From the NCBI GenBank assembly GCA_021852225.1, contig JAJZOA010000153.1, positions 1-19,608 of the forward strand: a DNA stretch of 19,608 bases, given 5' to 3'. The DNA comes from Planctomycetota bacterium (GTDB taxonomy: Bacteria > Planctomycetota > Phycisphaerae > WQYP01). Shown in pieces: positions 7,178-14,580 of this stretch (position 1 is its first letter; the number at the start of each line of letters is the position of its first letter). The position numbers and the translations under genes are program-made. The notes beneath the pieces are model-generated. The model was not told where the DNA came from, ran no database searches, and worked only from the letters and a program-made list of their open reading frames with translations.

Positions 7178-8071
7178 ATGGCAAGCAATATTTCCAGACG
7201 GGGTTTGCGTTCGATTACACAACTTGTGGCGGTTACAGCCTGCGGCCTTGTGATGACCGCATTCATCACCACGGGCCAGCTCGCAGGTGGCCAGACCACA
7301 TTCAGCAGCCGAACGACATGGCACTCACCCAAAAAAGGGATCGGGCTGGGTTCCGGCGGCGGGGGAAAACAGTGGCGAACAGCGCTGCGCCGCCTGCATG
7401 TGAGTTGGGTCTACACCTGGGGATTACATGCCGGTGCAAGACCGCCACAAAAGACCCACTTTGTTCCAATGATTTGGGGCTACCGGCCGGGCGGACTTCA
7501 TTCCAGCGTGTCATGGCTTAAAAAGAAACACAACGCTGGCCTGCAAAATTACCTCCTGACATTTAATGAACCGGATGGAAAACACCAGGCGAATCTGACG
7601 GTCGGTACCGCGCTGAAAGAGTGGCCTAAAATTGAATCCACCGGCATGATGCTGGGCAGTCCCGCCTGTGTGCATCCGGATAATTCCTGGATGCGAGCAT
7701 TCATGCACGGCGTGGCGGTGCGGCACTATCGGGTGAATTTTATCTGCATTCACTGGTATGGCGGCCCGGATGCGGCGCGCTTTCTGGAAATGTTAAACCG
7801 CATTCATCAGATGTACCGTCGGCCCATCTGGGTAACCGAATTCGCCGTGGGCGACTGGAGCGCCAGCCGCAAACGGCCCAACATTTATTCGCCACAGGTT
7901 ATCGCCCGATTTATGCGTATTGTGCTTCCCGCGATGAATCGCATGAGATTCGTACAATGTTATGCCTGGTTTCCGGCACAAAAATCCCGCTATACCGCGC
8001 TGGGCACATCTGCCCTGTTTCACAAGAACGGGTCGCTGACTCTTCTGGGCCGCATTTACGCCGCAGATTAA
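7178..8071 (+). CDS. Secreted GH128-type glycoside hydrolase (beta-1,3-glucanase family)
   Basis: A 297-residue exported protein matching the glycosyl hydrolase catalytic-core family (PF11790, GH128), whose characterised members cleave beta-1,3-glucan. The signal region spans about residues 1-38, with two arginines (SRRG) before a hydrophobic segment, compatible with Sec or Tat export. Family landmarks in order are KKGIGLGSG, VYTWG near 78, FVPMIWG at 95-101, LLTFNEPD with E131 (probable acid/base), HWYGG near 192, WVTEFAVGDW with E221 (probable nucleophile), and CYAWF near 261. The (beta/alpha)8 core is complete and of normal length. The start is ATG 7178, with a -10 box directly upstream and no ribosome site. 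It ends at a hairpin shared with the convergent gene. Confidence 0.9.
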   Translation: MASNISRRGLRSITQLVAVTACGLVMTAFITTGQLAGGQTTFSSRTTWHSPKKGIGLGSGGGGKQWRTALRRLHVSWVYTWGLHAGARPPQKTHFVPMIWGYRPGGLHSSVSWLKKKHNAGLQNYLLTFNEPDGKHQANLTVGTALKEWPKIESTGMMLGSPACVHPDNSWMRAFMHGVAVRHYRVNFICIHWYGGPDAARFLEMLNRIHQMYRRPIWVTEFAVGDWSASRKRPNIYSPQVIARFMRIVLPAMNRMRFVQCYAWFPAQKSRYTALGTSALFHKNGSLTLLGRIYAAD

Positions 8072-8075
8072 AATC

Positions 8076-8097
8076 GGCCGTGCTGTCGGGCGCGGCC
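8076..8097. terminator. Bidirectional terminator-like hairpin between convergent genes
   Basis: GGCCGTGC (8076-8083) pairs with GCGCGGCC (8090-8097), giving an 8-bp stem with one G-T wobble and a 6-base loop (TGTCGG). The hairpin starts four bases after the GH128 stop and ends immediately before the stop codon of the minus-strand gene. It is flanked by AAAAT on the left and TTAA on the right, which gives weak U-runs in both directions. Confidence 0.5.
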
Positions 8098-9738
8098 TTA
8101 ACGGGCATGCATCCGCACAATCAGGGGTGGTATCCTGTATATCTTGAGGTCGCCGGAAGCCGCGGGTGGAAAAGTTTCATAACTGGTGATCGAGCATTTT
8201 TTTGCAGTGGCGCGGTATACGAATGGCCTTCCAGTAGATGGGTTGCGTGGCACACGTACAAAATATGTGGGCACCAATTGGTTCAATGTCTTGGGAAAAT
8301 GGCCACGCGAGCGCTGGAAGGCCGCAATCGCAAGACATATATCGGTCACGCGACTGTCCGCCGCGAACTCGCCAAATTCCTCAAACGTGTACGCAGACAC
8401 GGACCCGGAATGAAGTGCGGCAAAGGCGTTTTGATACAAATCCGCGGATTTCCGCCACACCCCTAGCATTGCCGACAGCCTCTGAATCTGATGCGTCAGA
8501 TTTTTGATACGTTCGATATGTACCATCTGATCGATCAAGTCATTAAAGGCCGGAATGGCCGCCCGATATTGTCGGGAGGTCCATTTTTGGGTGATTTTTG
8601 GCCACATGCGCCGCTTAATTGTCCAAGAACGGAGGGACGGATGGTTCGCCAGAAACTCAAGAATAGAAAGCATTTGCCATCGTCCGATGGTGTCATCAGA
8701 ATCCGCAATGCTGACAGGTGCGGGAAGACTTTGTATTTCTTTTAGGAACCGCGCCGCCGCCGATGCGGAAAGCTCGCCGGACGCGGCGAGTGTCCGCTCT
8801 GCATCCATGGCATCCGCGGCAAGTGAAAAACCGGCCAAGATGGCCAGCCCGGTATGTTCCTGAGTCATTAACATGGCAAAACGGTGCGCCGCCAGCAGGT
8901 CGCGCCGGCAGCGGCGAATATGCTTTTCGCCCAGTTCCATCATCGCCCGCGCGATAAGGTCCTGACACATGTCCTGAACTTCGCCGACCTCGTCATCCAA
9001 ATTTGGCACCATGGAAAGGGAAAAAGTCCCACCGGCATGGACCGGCAGAAGCGGAATGAAAAACCTTGGACGTCGGCTGGCCGCGACAAGCACTCGGAAG
9101 GCCGGTTTCTGCTTTCGCAACCAAATTTCGATCCATGGATTTGGCTTGTATTTCCACGGCTTTTTCATGAAACGGCCCGTGATATATTCGGGAACCGGTG
9201 CCACGACTCCCGCGTTGGATTTGGATCCATCACGAAGCCCCTGGTGAAGCATGGCGGCAAATTGAATATAATGGCTGAAAACCGGTCCGCGCAGTTCCTG
9301 GCTGGTTATTCCCAGCGCCTGACAAATACGAATTTCGCCGTCCGGCAAGGGAACGGGTAACCAAGCCTTGCCATTAAATTTCTCATAGGAAACTCGCAAC
9401 GAGCCGGGGCGGTTTAAGATGACAACCGGCACTGCGGCGTTGTTCAATGCGGTCACGCCCTGGCCAAAACGCTTGTTGAACAATGCCAGATAATCCGTTT
9501 CAACCGGGACATGCGTCGCGCCACCGGCCGCCGCCGCAATGGTCCCGCCGCGGGCCATCGTCAGAGCGCGGGTTGAAAAAAACACGATGGCAATCGCCCA
9601 TAAAATAGAGGAAATCTGACCGCCCGATCTGTTGCGGCGGCGCGGGGTTTGCAACTGACCGAGAATGTCCGGAAGAGCATCCTGCCGGGGCGGTTTTTGG
9701 TTTGCATTGAAATTTGCGGCGCGACTCATTGATCCCAT
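8098..9738 (-). CDS. Membrane-anchored protein of unknown function, pseudopilin-like C terminus
   Basis: A 546-residue protein with a hydrophilic N-terminal tail, one membrane segment (about 43-61, SILWAIAIVFFSTRALTM) and a large extracytoplasmic part. The segment NKRFGQGVTALNNAAVPVV recalls uncharacterised planctomycete proteins. Near the C terminus, LAIAAFQRSRGHFPKTLNQL, then LVPTYFVRVP and NPSTGRPFVYR, follow the pattern seen in planctomycete proteins related to type II secretion pseudopilin (G) globular domains. No enzyme motif was recognised. The start is ATG 9738, with AGGGGG about nine bases upstream; ATG 9729 is possible. It is the last gene of the minus-strand operon, 80 bases after the lipoprotein gene. 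Function unknown. Confidence 0.75.
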   Translation of the reverse strand: MGSMSRAANFNANQKPPRQDALPDILGQLQTPRRRNRSGGQISSILWAIAIVFFSTRALTMARGGTIAAAAGGATHVPVETDYLALFNKRFGQGVTALNNAAVPVVILNRPGSLRVSYEKFNGKAWLPVPLPDGEIRICQALGITSQELRGPVFSHYIQFAAMLHQGLRDGSKSNAGVVAPVPEYITGRFMKKPWKYKPNPWIEIWLRKQKPAFRVLVAASRRPRFFIPLLPVHAGGTFSLSMVPNLDDEVGEVQDMCQDLIARAMMELGEKHIRRCRRDLLAAHRFAMLMTQEHTGLAILAGFSLAADAMDAERTLAASGELSASAAARFLKEIQSLPAPVSIADSDDTIGRWQMLSILEFLANHPSLRSWTIKRRMWPKITQKWTSRQYRAAIPAFNDLIDQMVHIERIKNLTHQIQRLSAMLGVWRKSADLYQNAFAALHSGSVSAYTFEEFGEFAADSRVTDICLAIAAFQRSRGHFPKTLNQLVPTYFVRVPRNPSTGRPFVYRATAKKCSITSYETFPPAASGDLKIYRIPPLIVRMHAR

Positions 9739-9818
9739 GCGTCATACCCCCTGCTTTCAGGTACACCGCGGCATACACAATAAGGTCAGTCCGGCTGCGC
9801 GAAAGGCGCAAAATGGAC

Positions 9819-10466
9819 TTATTCCTGGTGCGGCGTATAACCGTTTTCATGCAGATAGAAAATGCGGGCGATGCGGCGGGAAAGTTTCCGCAGCAGCCTC
9901 GCTTCAACGTCCGCGGTGCTTTGGGTTCGCGTGAAATTCGGAGGCACATGCGCGGCCACGGAAAAACCTTCCGTGGCGTCCTTCGGCCAAACTCTTTTAC
10001 CACTTTTTAACACAACCTTGACGGCGCATATGCCATAGCCGCGGGTAATTTGTTTGGCACTGGCAAGCTGAACCTGAAACTTCTGGACAAATACATAGAT
10101 CACAATATCTGCGTGCATCGCCGCCGCCACCTGGGCGATGGTCATCTGGCGATAGGCCACCGGATTGCTCTGCTGCAATGCGGTAAGCCGATATGCCGGC
10201 ACAAGACTTGTAGCGGCCTTGTTCTGGTACAACTGGTCATTGACCTTGGTGCACAGCGTGGAAATGGCTTGAATTGTCATGGGGTATGCGGGCGCTGAAT
10301 CCACCATCACCAGAACGCGGTCCTTTTTGGGAACGGAATAATCGGCCATGCTGGCCCCGTTGCCGCTGAAAAAGTAGGCCAACTGACAGCCACCCAGCGA
10401 AAAGGTCACTACCGCGGCAGCTAAAAGAAAAATCAGGGCGAACATCGCCCGCGCATTAATTTTCAT
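9819..10466 (-). CDS. Putative lipoprotein of unknown function (second of a tandem pair)
   Basis: A 215-residue lipoprotein with a basic N terminus, a hydrophobic segment and the lipobox SLGGC, with C27 as the lipidated residue. The mature part has an alpha/beta pattern with VLVMVDSAP, a long middle helix, then ADIVIYVFVQKFQV and a C-terminal amphipathic helix (ADVEARLLRKLSRRIARIF). The layout resembles that of the upstream lipoprotein and, loosely, GNA1162/TolB-N-like lipoproteins; this similarity is weak and by eye. The start is ATG 10466, with GGAG nearby upstream, and overlaps the stop of the preceding gene by 11 bases, so translation is probably coupled. An in-frame ATG at 10499 would put the start inside the upstream gene and spoil the signal peptide. 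Confidence 0.75.
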   Translation of the reverse strand: MKINARAMFALIFLLAAAVVTFSLGGCQLAYFFSGNGASMADYSVPKKDRVLVMVDSAPAYPMTIQAISTLCTKVNDQLYQNKAATSLVPAYRLTALQQSNPVAYRQMTIAQVAAAMHADIVIYVFVQKFQVQLASAKQITRGYGICAVKVVLKSGKRVWPKDATEGFSVAAHVPPNFTRTQSTADVEARLLRKLSRRIARIFYLHENGYTPHQE

Positions 10467-11148
10467 TTTTAAGCTCCCGTGCCGCCCGTATCGACCCATT
10501 CTGTCCGCTGGTATCCCAATGCGTCAGATCATGCGTCAGAATCGCGGAAAAGGCGGTCAAAGTATTCATACGCACCACGTTGGTGTCTCCATGGTAGACC
10601 GGTTCAGGTGCCGATCGTGGCCAGCGGGTGCTGACGGTGGTGGTCAGTACGCGACCATCCCCCGGAAGATGAGTGTCATATACATATACTCGAGCTTTTA
10701 TATGTCCCTGCAAAAGGTGCTCAGCACCGGGGGCATGTGTGGAATAGTTCAGCAGTTCCAAGTAGATCACCCGATCCACTGAAAAATGCAATCCGATCGC
10801 CTTGATCGGCAGAGCCTGCCAGTTCGGCGTCTGGTTCTGATAATTGATGACATCGCGGTAATTCAAAATCCGGGCGCTGGGTACCGCACGCTTGAGGTCG
10901 TAATCGAGAAATGAACTGACTTCCTTCGCTGCCTGCGGATACATGAAAAGCGTGGCATCATCGGCGTATACGACCACGGCCACACTGTGATGTTTTAAGC
11001 CCGCATAGGCGCTTAATCTGGCCAGTTCGGCCGCCTTGCGCTTCTGGGCGGCGCTCTGGCAGCCACCGGTAACCACCACCGTCAGCAAAAAGGCTGCCGT
11101 CACAAAGCAGGCACTGGCTTTCTTCCATCGGCTATTTACTCGAACCAT
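10456..11148 (-). CDS. Putative lipoprotein of unknown function (first of a tandem pair)
   Basis: A 230-residue lipoprotein with N-terminal MVRVNSRWKKAS, a hydrophobic stretch and the lipobox VTGGC, with C30 as the probable lipidation site. The mature part has VAVVVYADDATLF, a helix, then VDRVIYLELLNYS and a strand pair ending in HIKARVYVYDT. The order of segments parallels the next lipoprotein in the operon. No catalytic motif was found. The start is ATG 11148, five bases after a strong GAGGAAA (11160-11154). The frame is open much further upstream, but that part is antisense-like and overlaps DUF2752, so it was trimmed. It lies 59 bases after the DUF2752 gene. Confidence 0.75.
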   Translation of the reverse strand: MVRVNSRWKKASACFVTAAFLLTVVVTGGCQSAAQKRKAAELARLSAYAGLKHHSVAVVVYADDATLFMYPQAAKEVSSFLDYDLKRAVPSARILNYRDVINYQNQTPNWQALPIKAIGLHFSVDRVIYLELLNYSTHAPGAEHLLQGHIKARVYVYDTHLPGDGRVLTTTVSTRWPRSAPEPVYHGDTNVVRMNTLTAFSAILTHDLTHWDTSGQNGSIRAARELKNEN

Positions 11149-11207
11149 GAAAATTTCCTCGTTTGCCTGACCTGTGGACAATCTCCACCGGTCTGATTTT
11201 CTGAATT

Positions 11208-11738
11208 CTACCAGTGGTGCGGCTTCCATGCGCTGGTTGTGAGCACTTTGTACAGCCAGGACCCTAAAAACAGCACGGTGACCAGAACAATGATCCGTTC
11301 CAGCCGCCAGCCCAGCCACAGCAGACCTGGCCCATACCATCGCCCCGTCACCAGCGCAGCCAGACCCAGTAGAAGCGCCCCAACCAGTACAAATCCGACG
11401 GCCGCCCCCGCGGGCTGGGTTAGAATTGCCGAAATCCATTGGCCATGAGCCACATGGCTGACGGCCGTTGTGTAACCACAGGTGGGACAGGGAATGCCGT
11501 ACCGCATATAGAACGGGCATGGGCCGAACCCAAGTTGCGTGTGTGTTCCCAGACCTGCGGCATTCGGATTCAACCAAAGACCAACGCCAAGAACCGGTGC
11601 CGCCAAAGAAACCAGTCCAGCCCCGAGCAGCCGCATGCGCGCCGAACTGGTCGATGTGCGGCCAGCAGGGCGGTCCGGAATTCGGTCACCCGAGGTTTCC
11701 GCTAACGGCTGCGATACGGATGGCGTCGCCATATTCAT
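11208..11738 (-). CDS. DUF2752 family membrane protein
   Basis: A 176-residue protein with the DUF2752 signature: GFGPCPFYMRYGIPCPTCGYTTA carried across residues 71-93, shown here in parts as GPCPFYMRYGIPC and PTCGYTTA. The conserved cysteines are C74, C84 and C87. Three hydrophobic segments (about 37-56, 106-131 and 148-165) make it a small inner-membrane protein; the first 34 residues are polar. The family has no established function; the cysteines could bind metal or form a disulfide. The start is ATG 11738 (ATG 11732 also possible), directly after a promoter and with no ribosome site. A longer frame to 11834 exists but would cross that promoter. It is the first gene of the operon that continues with two lipoproteins. 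Confidence 0.85.
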   Translation of the reverse strand: MNMATPSVSQPLAETSGDRIPDRPAGRTSTSSARMRLLGAGLVSLAAPVLGVGLWLNPNAAGLGTHTQLGFGPCPFYMRYGIPCPTCGYTTAVSHVAHGQWISAILTQPAGAAVGFVLVGALLLGLAALVTGRWYGPGLLWLGWRLERIIVLVTVLFLGSWLYKVLTTSAWKPHHW

Positions 11739-11745
11739 GCAATCG

Positions 11746-11774
11746 ATTATAAGGCTTTCACGGGGTTGTGAAAA
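11746..11774 (-). promoter_or_regulatory. Promoter of the DUF2752-lipoprotein operon, predicted leaderless
   Basis: On the minus strand TTTTCA (11774-11769) is followed by a 17-base spacer and a perfect TATAAT (11751-11746). The -10 ends seven bases before ATG 11738, so the transcript should start at or within a base or two of the start codon. This is the best-formed promoter in the window. Confidence 0.6.
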
Positions 11775-11844
11775 TCGGTTGCCAACCATTAAATGCGCAA
11801 TGAGTGCGTCTCGGTGCCAAGCATAGAGCGACAACCGGTGGAGC

Positions 11845-11976
11845 CTAGTGATACTGAAAAGGCGGAAAGATGCCCCCGGCGGCAGGCAATTCAGGTTCCT
11901 GCGCGGAGATTTTTTTCACTTTAATCGCGTTGAATTTACCAACCGGGCGGCCAATTATGATATCGGAATAGTCTCT
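11845..11976 (-). other. Possible small gene or C-terminal gene remnant
   Basis: This minus-strand stretch reads in one frame with coding-like codons (DYSDIIIGRPVGKFNAIK, then ISAQEPELPAAGG and a PPFQYH end) to a stop at 11845. No ATG, GTG or TTG start lies between nifS and this segment; the only upstream ATG (12096) lies inside nifS in antisense. It may be the tail of a lost gene, or chance. The rest of 11775-12045 shows no gene. Confidence 0.25.
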
Positions 11977-12045
11977 GCGGGCGGCGGGTGGAAAATTTGA
12001 AGGGCGATCCGCCGCACTATTGGCGCGGAAGCCGACGCAGGGCAC

Positions 12046-12051
12046 TATAAT
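12046..12051 (+). promoter_or_regulatory. -10 box of nifS, predicted leaderless
   Basis: A perfect TATAAT (12046-12051) ends six bases before ATG 12058, and no Shine-Dalgarno sequence is present. No good -35 is found at a 17-base spacing; TTGGCG at 12020-12025 would need a 20-base spacer. Transcription is expected to begin at the A of the ATG or very near it. Confidence 0.5.
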
Positions 12052-12057
12052 TGCGCC

Positions 12058-13215
12058 ATGATTTATCTCGATAACAATGCCACTACCCGGCTGCATCCAG
12101 AGGCACTGGCCGCCATGCTGCCATGGTTAGAGGATCAATACGCCAACCCATCCAGTATGCACCAGTTCGGGCAGAATGCCCGCCAGGCGGTGGAGGGCGC
12201 CCGCTACCAAGTGGCCACGCTTGCCGGCTGTCAGGCGTCTGAGGTGATTTTTACCAGTGGCGGAACAGAGGCGGATAATGCCGCGATCATGGGCGTGGTG
12301 GCGAGTGCGGCAGTGGACCGGCAGACCATCATTACTTCTGCGGTGGAACACAGCGCTGTGCGCGAAACGCTGGCCGGGCTGGCAAAGCGGGGCTGGCGCA
12401 TAGTGGAAATTCCTGTGGATATTTCCGGACACCTGAATTTAACCGTTCTGGAAGCGGCCCTTCGCGATTACAAGGCGGCGCTGCTGACAATCATGTGGGC
12501 AAACAATGAAACCGGTGTCCTTTTTGATGTCACTACCATCGGCACCCTCGCCCGCGCCCACGGCGTATTGTTTCACACCGATGCGGTGCAGACCATGGGC
12601 AAAATGCCTGTTTCATTCGCCCGCATGCCGATTGATCTTTTATCGATGAGTGGCCACAAGTTTCACGGCCCTAAAGGAGTTGGTGCCCTGGTGGTGCGAA
12701 GGGGCGTCCGCTGGCAGCCGCTGATCCGTGGGGGGCCACAGGAACGGGACCGTCGGGGCGGCACCGAAAATGTCGCTGGAATTGTGGGAATGGGCCACGC
12801 CGCGGCCATTGCGGCCGGTCGTGTGGCGACACCTGAACACGTGCGCATGGTGGGCCAAATGCGAGACAAACTGGAGACGGGAATTCTGAATTCAATTCCG
12901 GAATCACATGTCAATGGTGATAGCGCCCATCGATTGGCAAACACCACAAACATTGGCTTTGACGGACTTGAAGCCGAAGCCATCCTGATTCTGTTGAGTC
13001 AGATGGACATTTGTGCCAGCGCCGGCGCGGCTTGCTCCAGTGGATCCCTTGAACCTTCACATGTGTTACGCGCAATGCACATACCCGAACGAACCGCGCA
13101 CGGGTCTATCCGCTTTTCGCTGTCTGATTTTACCACGCCCGAGGAAATTCAAATCACGCTGGAAGTTCTTCCAGATTTGATCAACCGGCTGCGAAAGGTT
13201 TTGCCCGTGGCATAA
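12058..13215 (+). CDS. nifS: Cysteine desulfurase, NifS/IscS class
   Basis: A 385-residue PLP enzyme that removes sulfur from L-cysteine and passes it, as a persulfide, to Fe-S cluster or thio-cofactor assembly. It begins with the class-typical MIYLDNNATT. The PLP region includes FTSGGTEADN, the histidine in VEHSAV, and NNETG. The Schiff-base lysine is K201 in SGHKFHGPKG. The catalytic cysteine is C326 in GAACSSGS, in the class I position. RGGTEN is also present. Length is normal and the protein is cytoplasmic. No scaffold (iscU/nifU) or thiouridylase gene is next to it, so whether it serves Fe-S clusters or tRNA thiolation is open. The name nifS follows common usage for this subgroup and does not imply nitrogen fixation. 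It is convergent with the XylR-type regulator. Confidence 0.95.
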   Translation: MIYLDNNATTRLHPEALAAMLPWLEDQYANPSSMHQFGQNARQAVEGARYQVATLAGCQASEVIFTSGGTEADNAAIMGVVASAAVDRQTIITSAVEHSAVRETLAGLAKRGWRIVEIPVDISGHLNLTVLEAALRDYKAALLTIMWANNETGVLFDVTTIGTLARAHGVLFHTDAVQTMGKMPVSFARMPIDLLSMSGHKFHGPKGVGALVVRRGVRWQPLIRGGPQERDRRGGTENVAGIVGMGHAAAIAAGRVATPEHVRMVGQMRDKLETGILNSIPESHVNGDSAHRLANTTNIGFDGLEAEAILILLSQMDICASAGAACSSGSLEPSHVLRAMHIPERTAHGSIRFSLSDFTTPEEIQITLEVLPDLINRLRKVLPVA

Positions 13216-13284
13216 TTCATGATCGCGAATATGCTGCTCCGGAACAATCGCGCACAACCGGCCAACGCTGCCACGCGGCAAAAC

Positions 13285-13310
13285 GTCGGTCCGGGTGCCC
13301 GGCCCCCGAC
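13285..13310. terminator. GC-rich hairpin between convergent genes, possible terminator
   Basis: Outer arms GTCGG (13285-13289) and CCGAC (13306-13310) enclose an inner CCGG (13291-13294) and CCGG (13299-13302) around GTGC. It lies in the 107-base gap between nifS and the convergent regulator gene and could stop transcription from either side. There is no T-run, so intrinsic termination is uncertain. Confidence 0.35.
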
Positions 13311-13322
13311 CGGGGATGGGGA

Positions 13323-14552
13323 TCAGTCGGCGGAAGCCGTCGCATCTGCTGGATGGTCCACCGATTCCAGCCGCCCCAATTGCCGCCGATAATCGCCCGG
13401 TGTCTGGCCGGTTTCACGTTTGAAAACAGCGCAAAGATATTCATGATGTTCAAAGCCCACCATGGTGGCGATCTGATTTAACGGCAGATTGGTTCCCACG
13501 AGCAGTTCCCGGGTCTTTTCCAGACGGAGTCGCTGAATTTCGTCGCGCGGCGTATGCCCCAGAATATTAAAAAAACGCCGTTCCATGGTACTTCGCGACA
13601 TGGTCAGGCCAACGGTTTTCAAGTGCTTGAGAATATCCCCCACGTGCACATTCTTCAGGTAATGTTCCCGGATAAAAGCCAGCGCCTCAATGACCATCTG
13701 ATCGCTGGTGACCAGCACGGCGGTGGATGCCCGGGCCACCACACCAAGGGGTTCGAGCAGCAATTCACTGTCAACTTTTTCCTTGTGCATCAGGCGTTCA
13801 AGCAGTGAGGCCGCCTCGTATCCGATCCGCTCACATGGGGGATTGACACTGGACAGCGGAGGTGTCGACAGATCGCAGAGCACATCATCATTATCCACAC
13901 CAATCACGGCAACACGATCCGGCACTTTCAGGTTCTCCCGCCTGCAGGCGTTTAGAACAATCCGCGCCAGAATATCGTTGCAGGCCATCACACCACATGG
14001 GTGCGGCAGTTTGGCCAACCATTGACCAATACGCTTTTCCTCTTCGATTCCGTGCAATTCGACCTGCGATGTAGAGGTGTGATCCTGCGGACGACGAGTC
14101 ATATAGCTATCAAAAAAAGCGTCGCGCCGCACTTCCACGACGAACGCAGCCAGCCGGTTTTCACTGTAATCGGCTCCGCTGAATCCGCAGTAGGCGAAAT
14201 TTTTGAATCCGCGCTGCCGCAGGTGAACCGCCGCCTGCCGCGCCACCATCGCATCATTGACCAACACGCGCGGAATCCGCGGCGATTTAAATCGGCCGCG
14301 CAAATCCACCACGGGAATGCGCAGTTTCACAAGTTGGTCAAACATTGCCTGGCTGTCAATGCGGGCCAGAACCCCATCCAGTTCATCCGGATTCAACCAG
14401 GCCGGCAACCCCTCGGAAAGTGTGCGTTCCTGATGCAGAACCGACCATTGGGCCACGGATCGGACATATATCGCGATGCCTCGCAGCAGATGTCGCCCAT
14501 ACGCCCGGGAAGATTCAACCAGCAGCGCGACATTGCGATTGGATTTGCCCAT
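13323..14552 (-). CDS. XylR-type regulator: LacI-like sensor fused to AraC DNA-binding domain
   Basis: A 409-residue transcription factor. Residues about 5-270 form a periplasmic-binding-protein/LacI-like sugar-sensing domain, with NVALLVESSRAYGRHLLRGI at the start and VAVIGVDNDDVLCDLSTPPL in the middle, as in E. coli XylR. Residues about 285-395 are an AraC helix-turn-helix pair (MSRSTMERRFF, then LNQIATMVGFEHHEYLCAVF and a GQTPGDYRR end). Such proteins bind a sugar and activate sugar-use genes; they are expanded in planctomycetes. The ligand is unknown. ATG 14552 was chosen because GAGG lies eight bases upstream; the GTG at 14561 overlaps that site. It starts 28 bases after the stop of the HtrA-like gene, so the two are probably co-transcribed. 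Confidence 0.9.
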   Translation of the reverse strand: MGKSNRNVALLVESSRAYGRHLLRGIAIYVRSVAQWSVLHQERTLSEGLPAWLNPDELDGVLARIDSQAMFDQLVKLRIPVVDLRGRFKSPRIPRVLVNDAMVARQAAVHLRQRGFKNFAYCGFSGADYSENRLAAFVVEVRRDAFFDSYMTRRPQDHTSTSQVELHGIEEEKRIGQWLAKLPHPCGVMACNDILARIVLNACRRENLKVPDRVAVIGVDNDDVLCDLSTPPLSSVNPPCERIGYEAASLLERLMHKEKVDSELLLEPLGVVARASTAVLVTSDQMVIEALAFIREHYLKNVHVGDILKHLKTVGLTMSRSTMERRFFNILGHTPRDEIQRLRLEKTRELLVGTNLPLNQIATMVGFEHHEYLCAVFKRETGQTPGDYRRQLGRLESVDHPADATASAD

Positions 14553-14580
14553 GAACGACACCTCGTTTGGCGGATCCCAT

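Noticed and set aside
7957..8466. A 169-residue plus-strand ORF overlapping the end of the GH128 gene
   Set aside because: It shadows GH128 and the convergent minus-strand gene, crosses the terminator hairpin and has no family resemblance.
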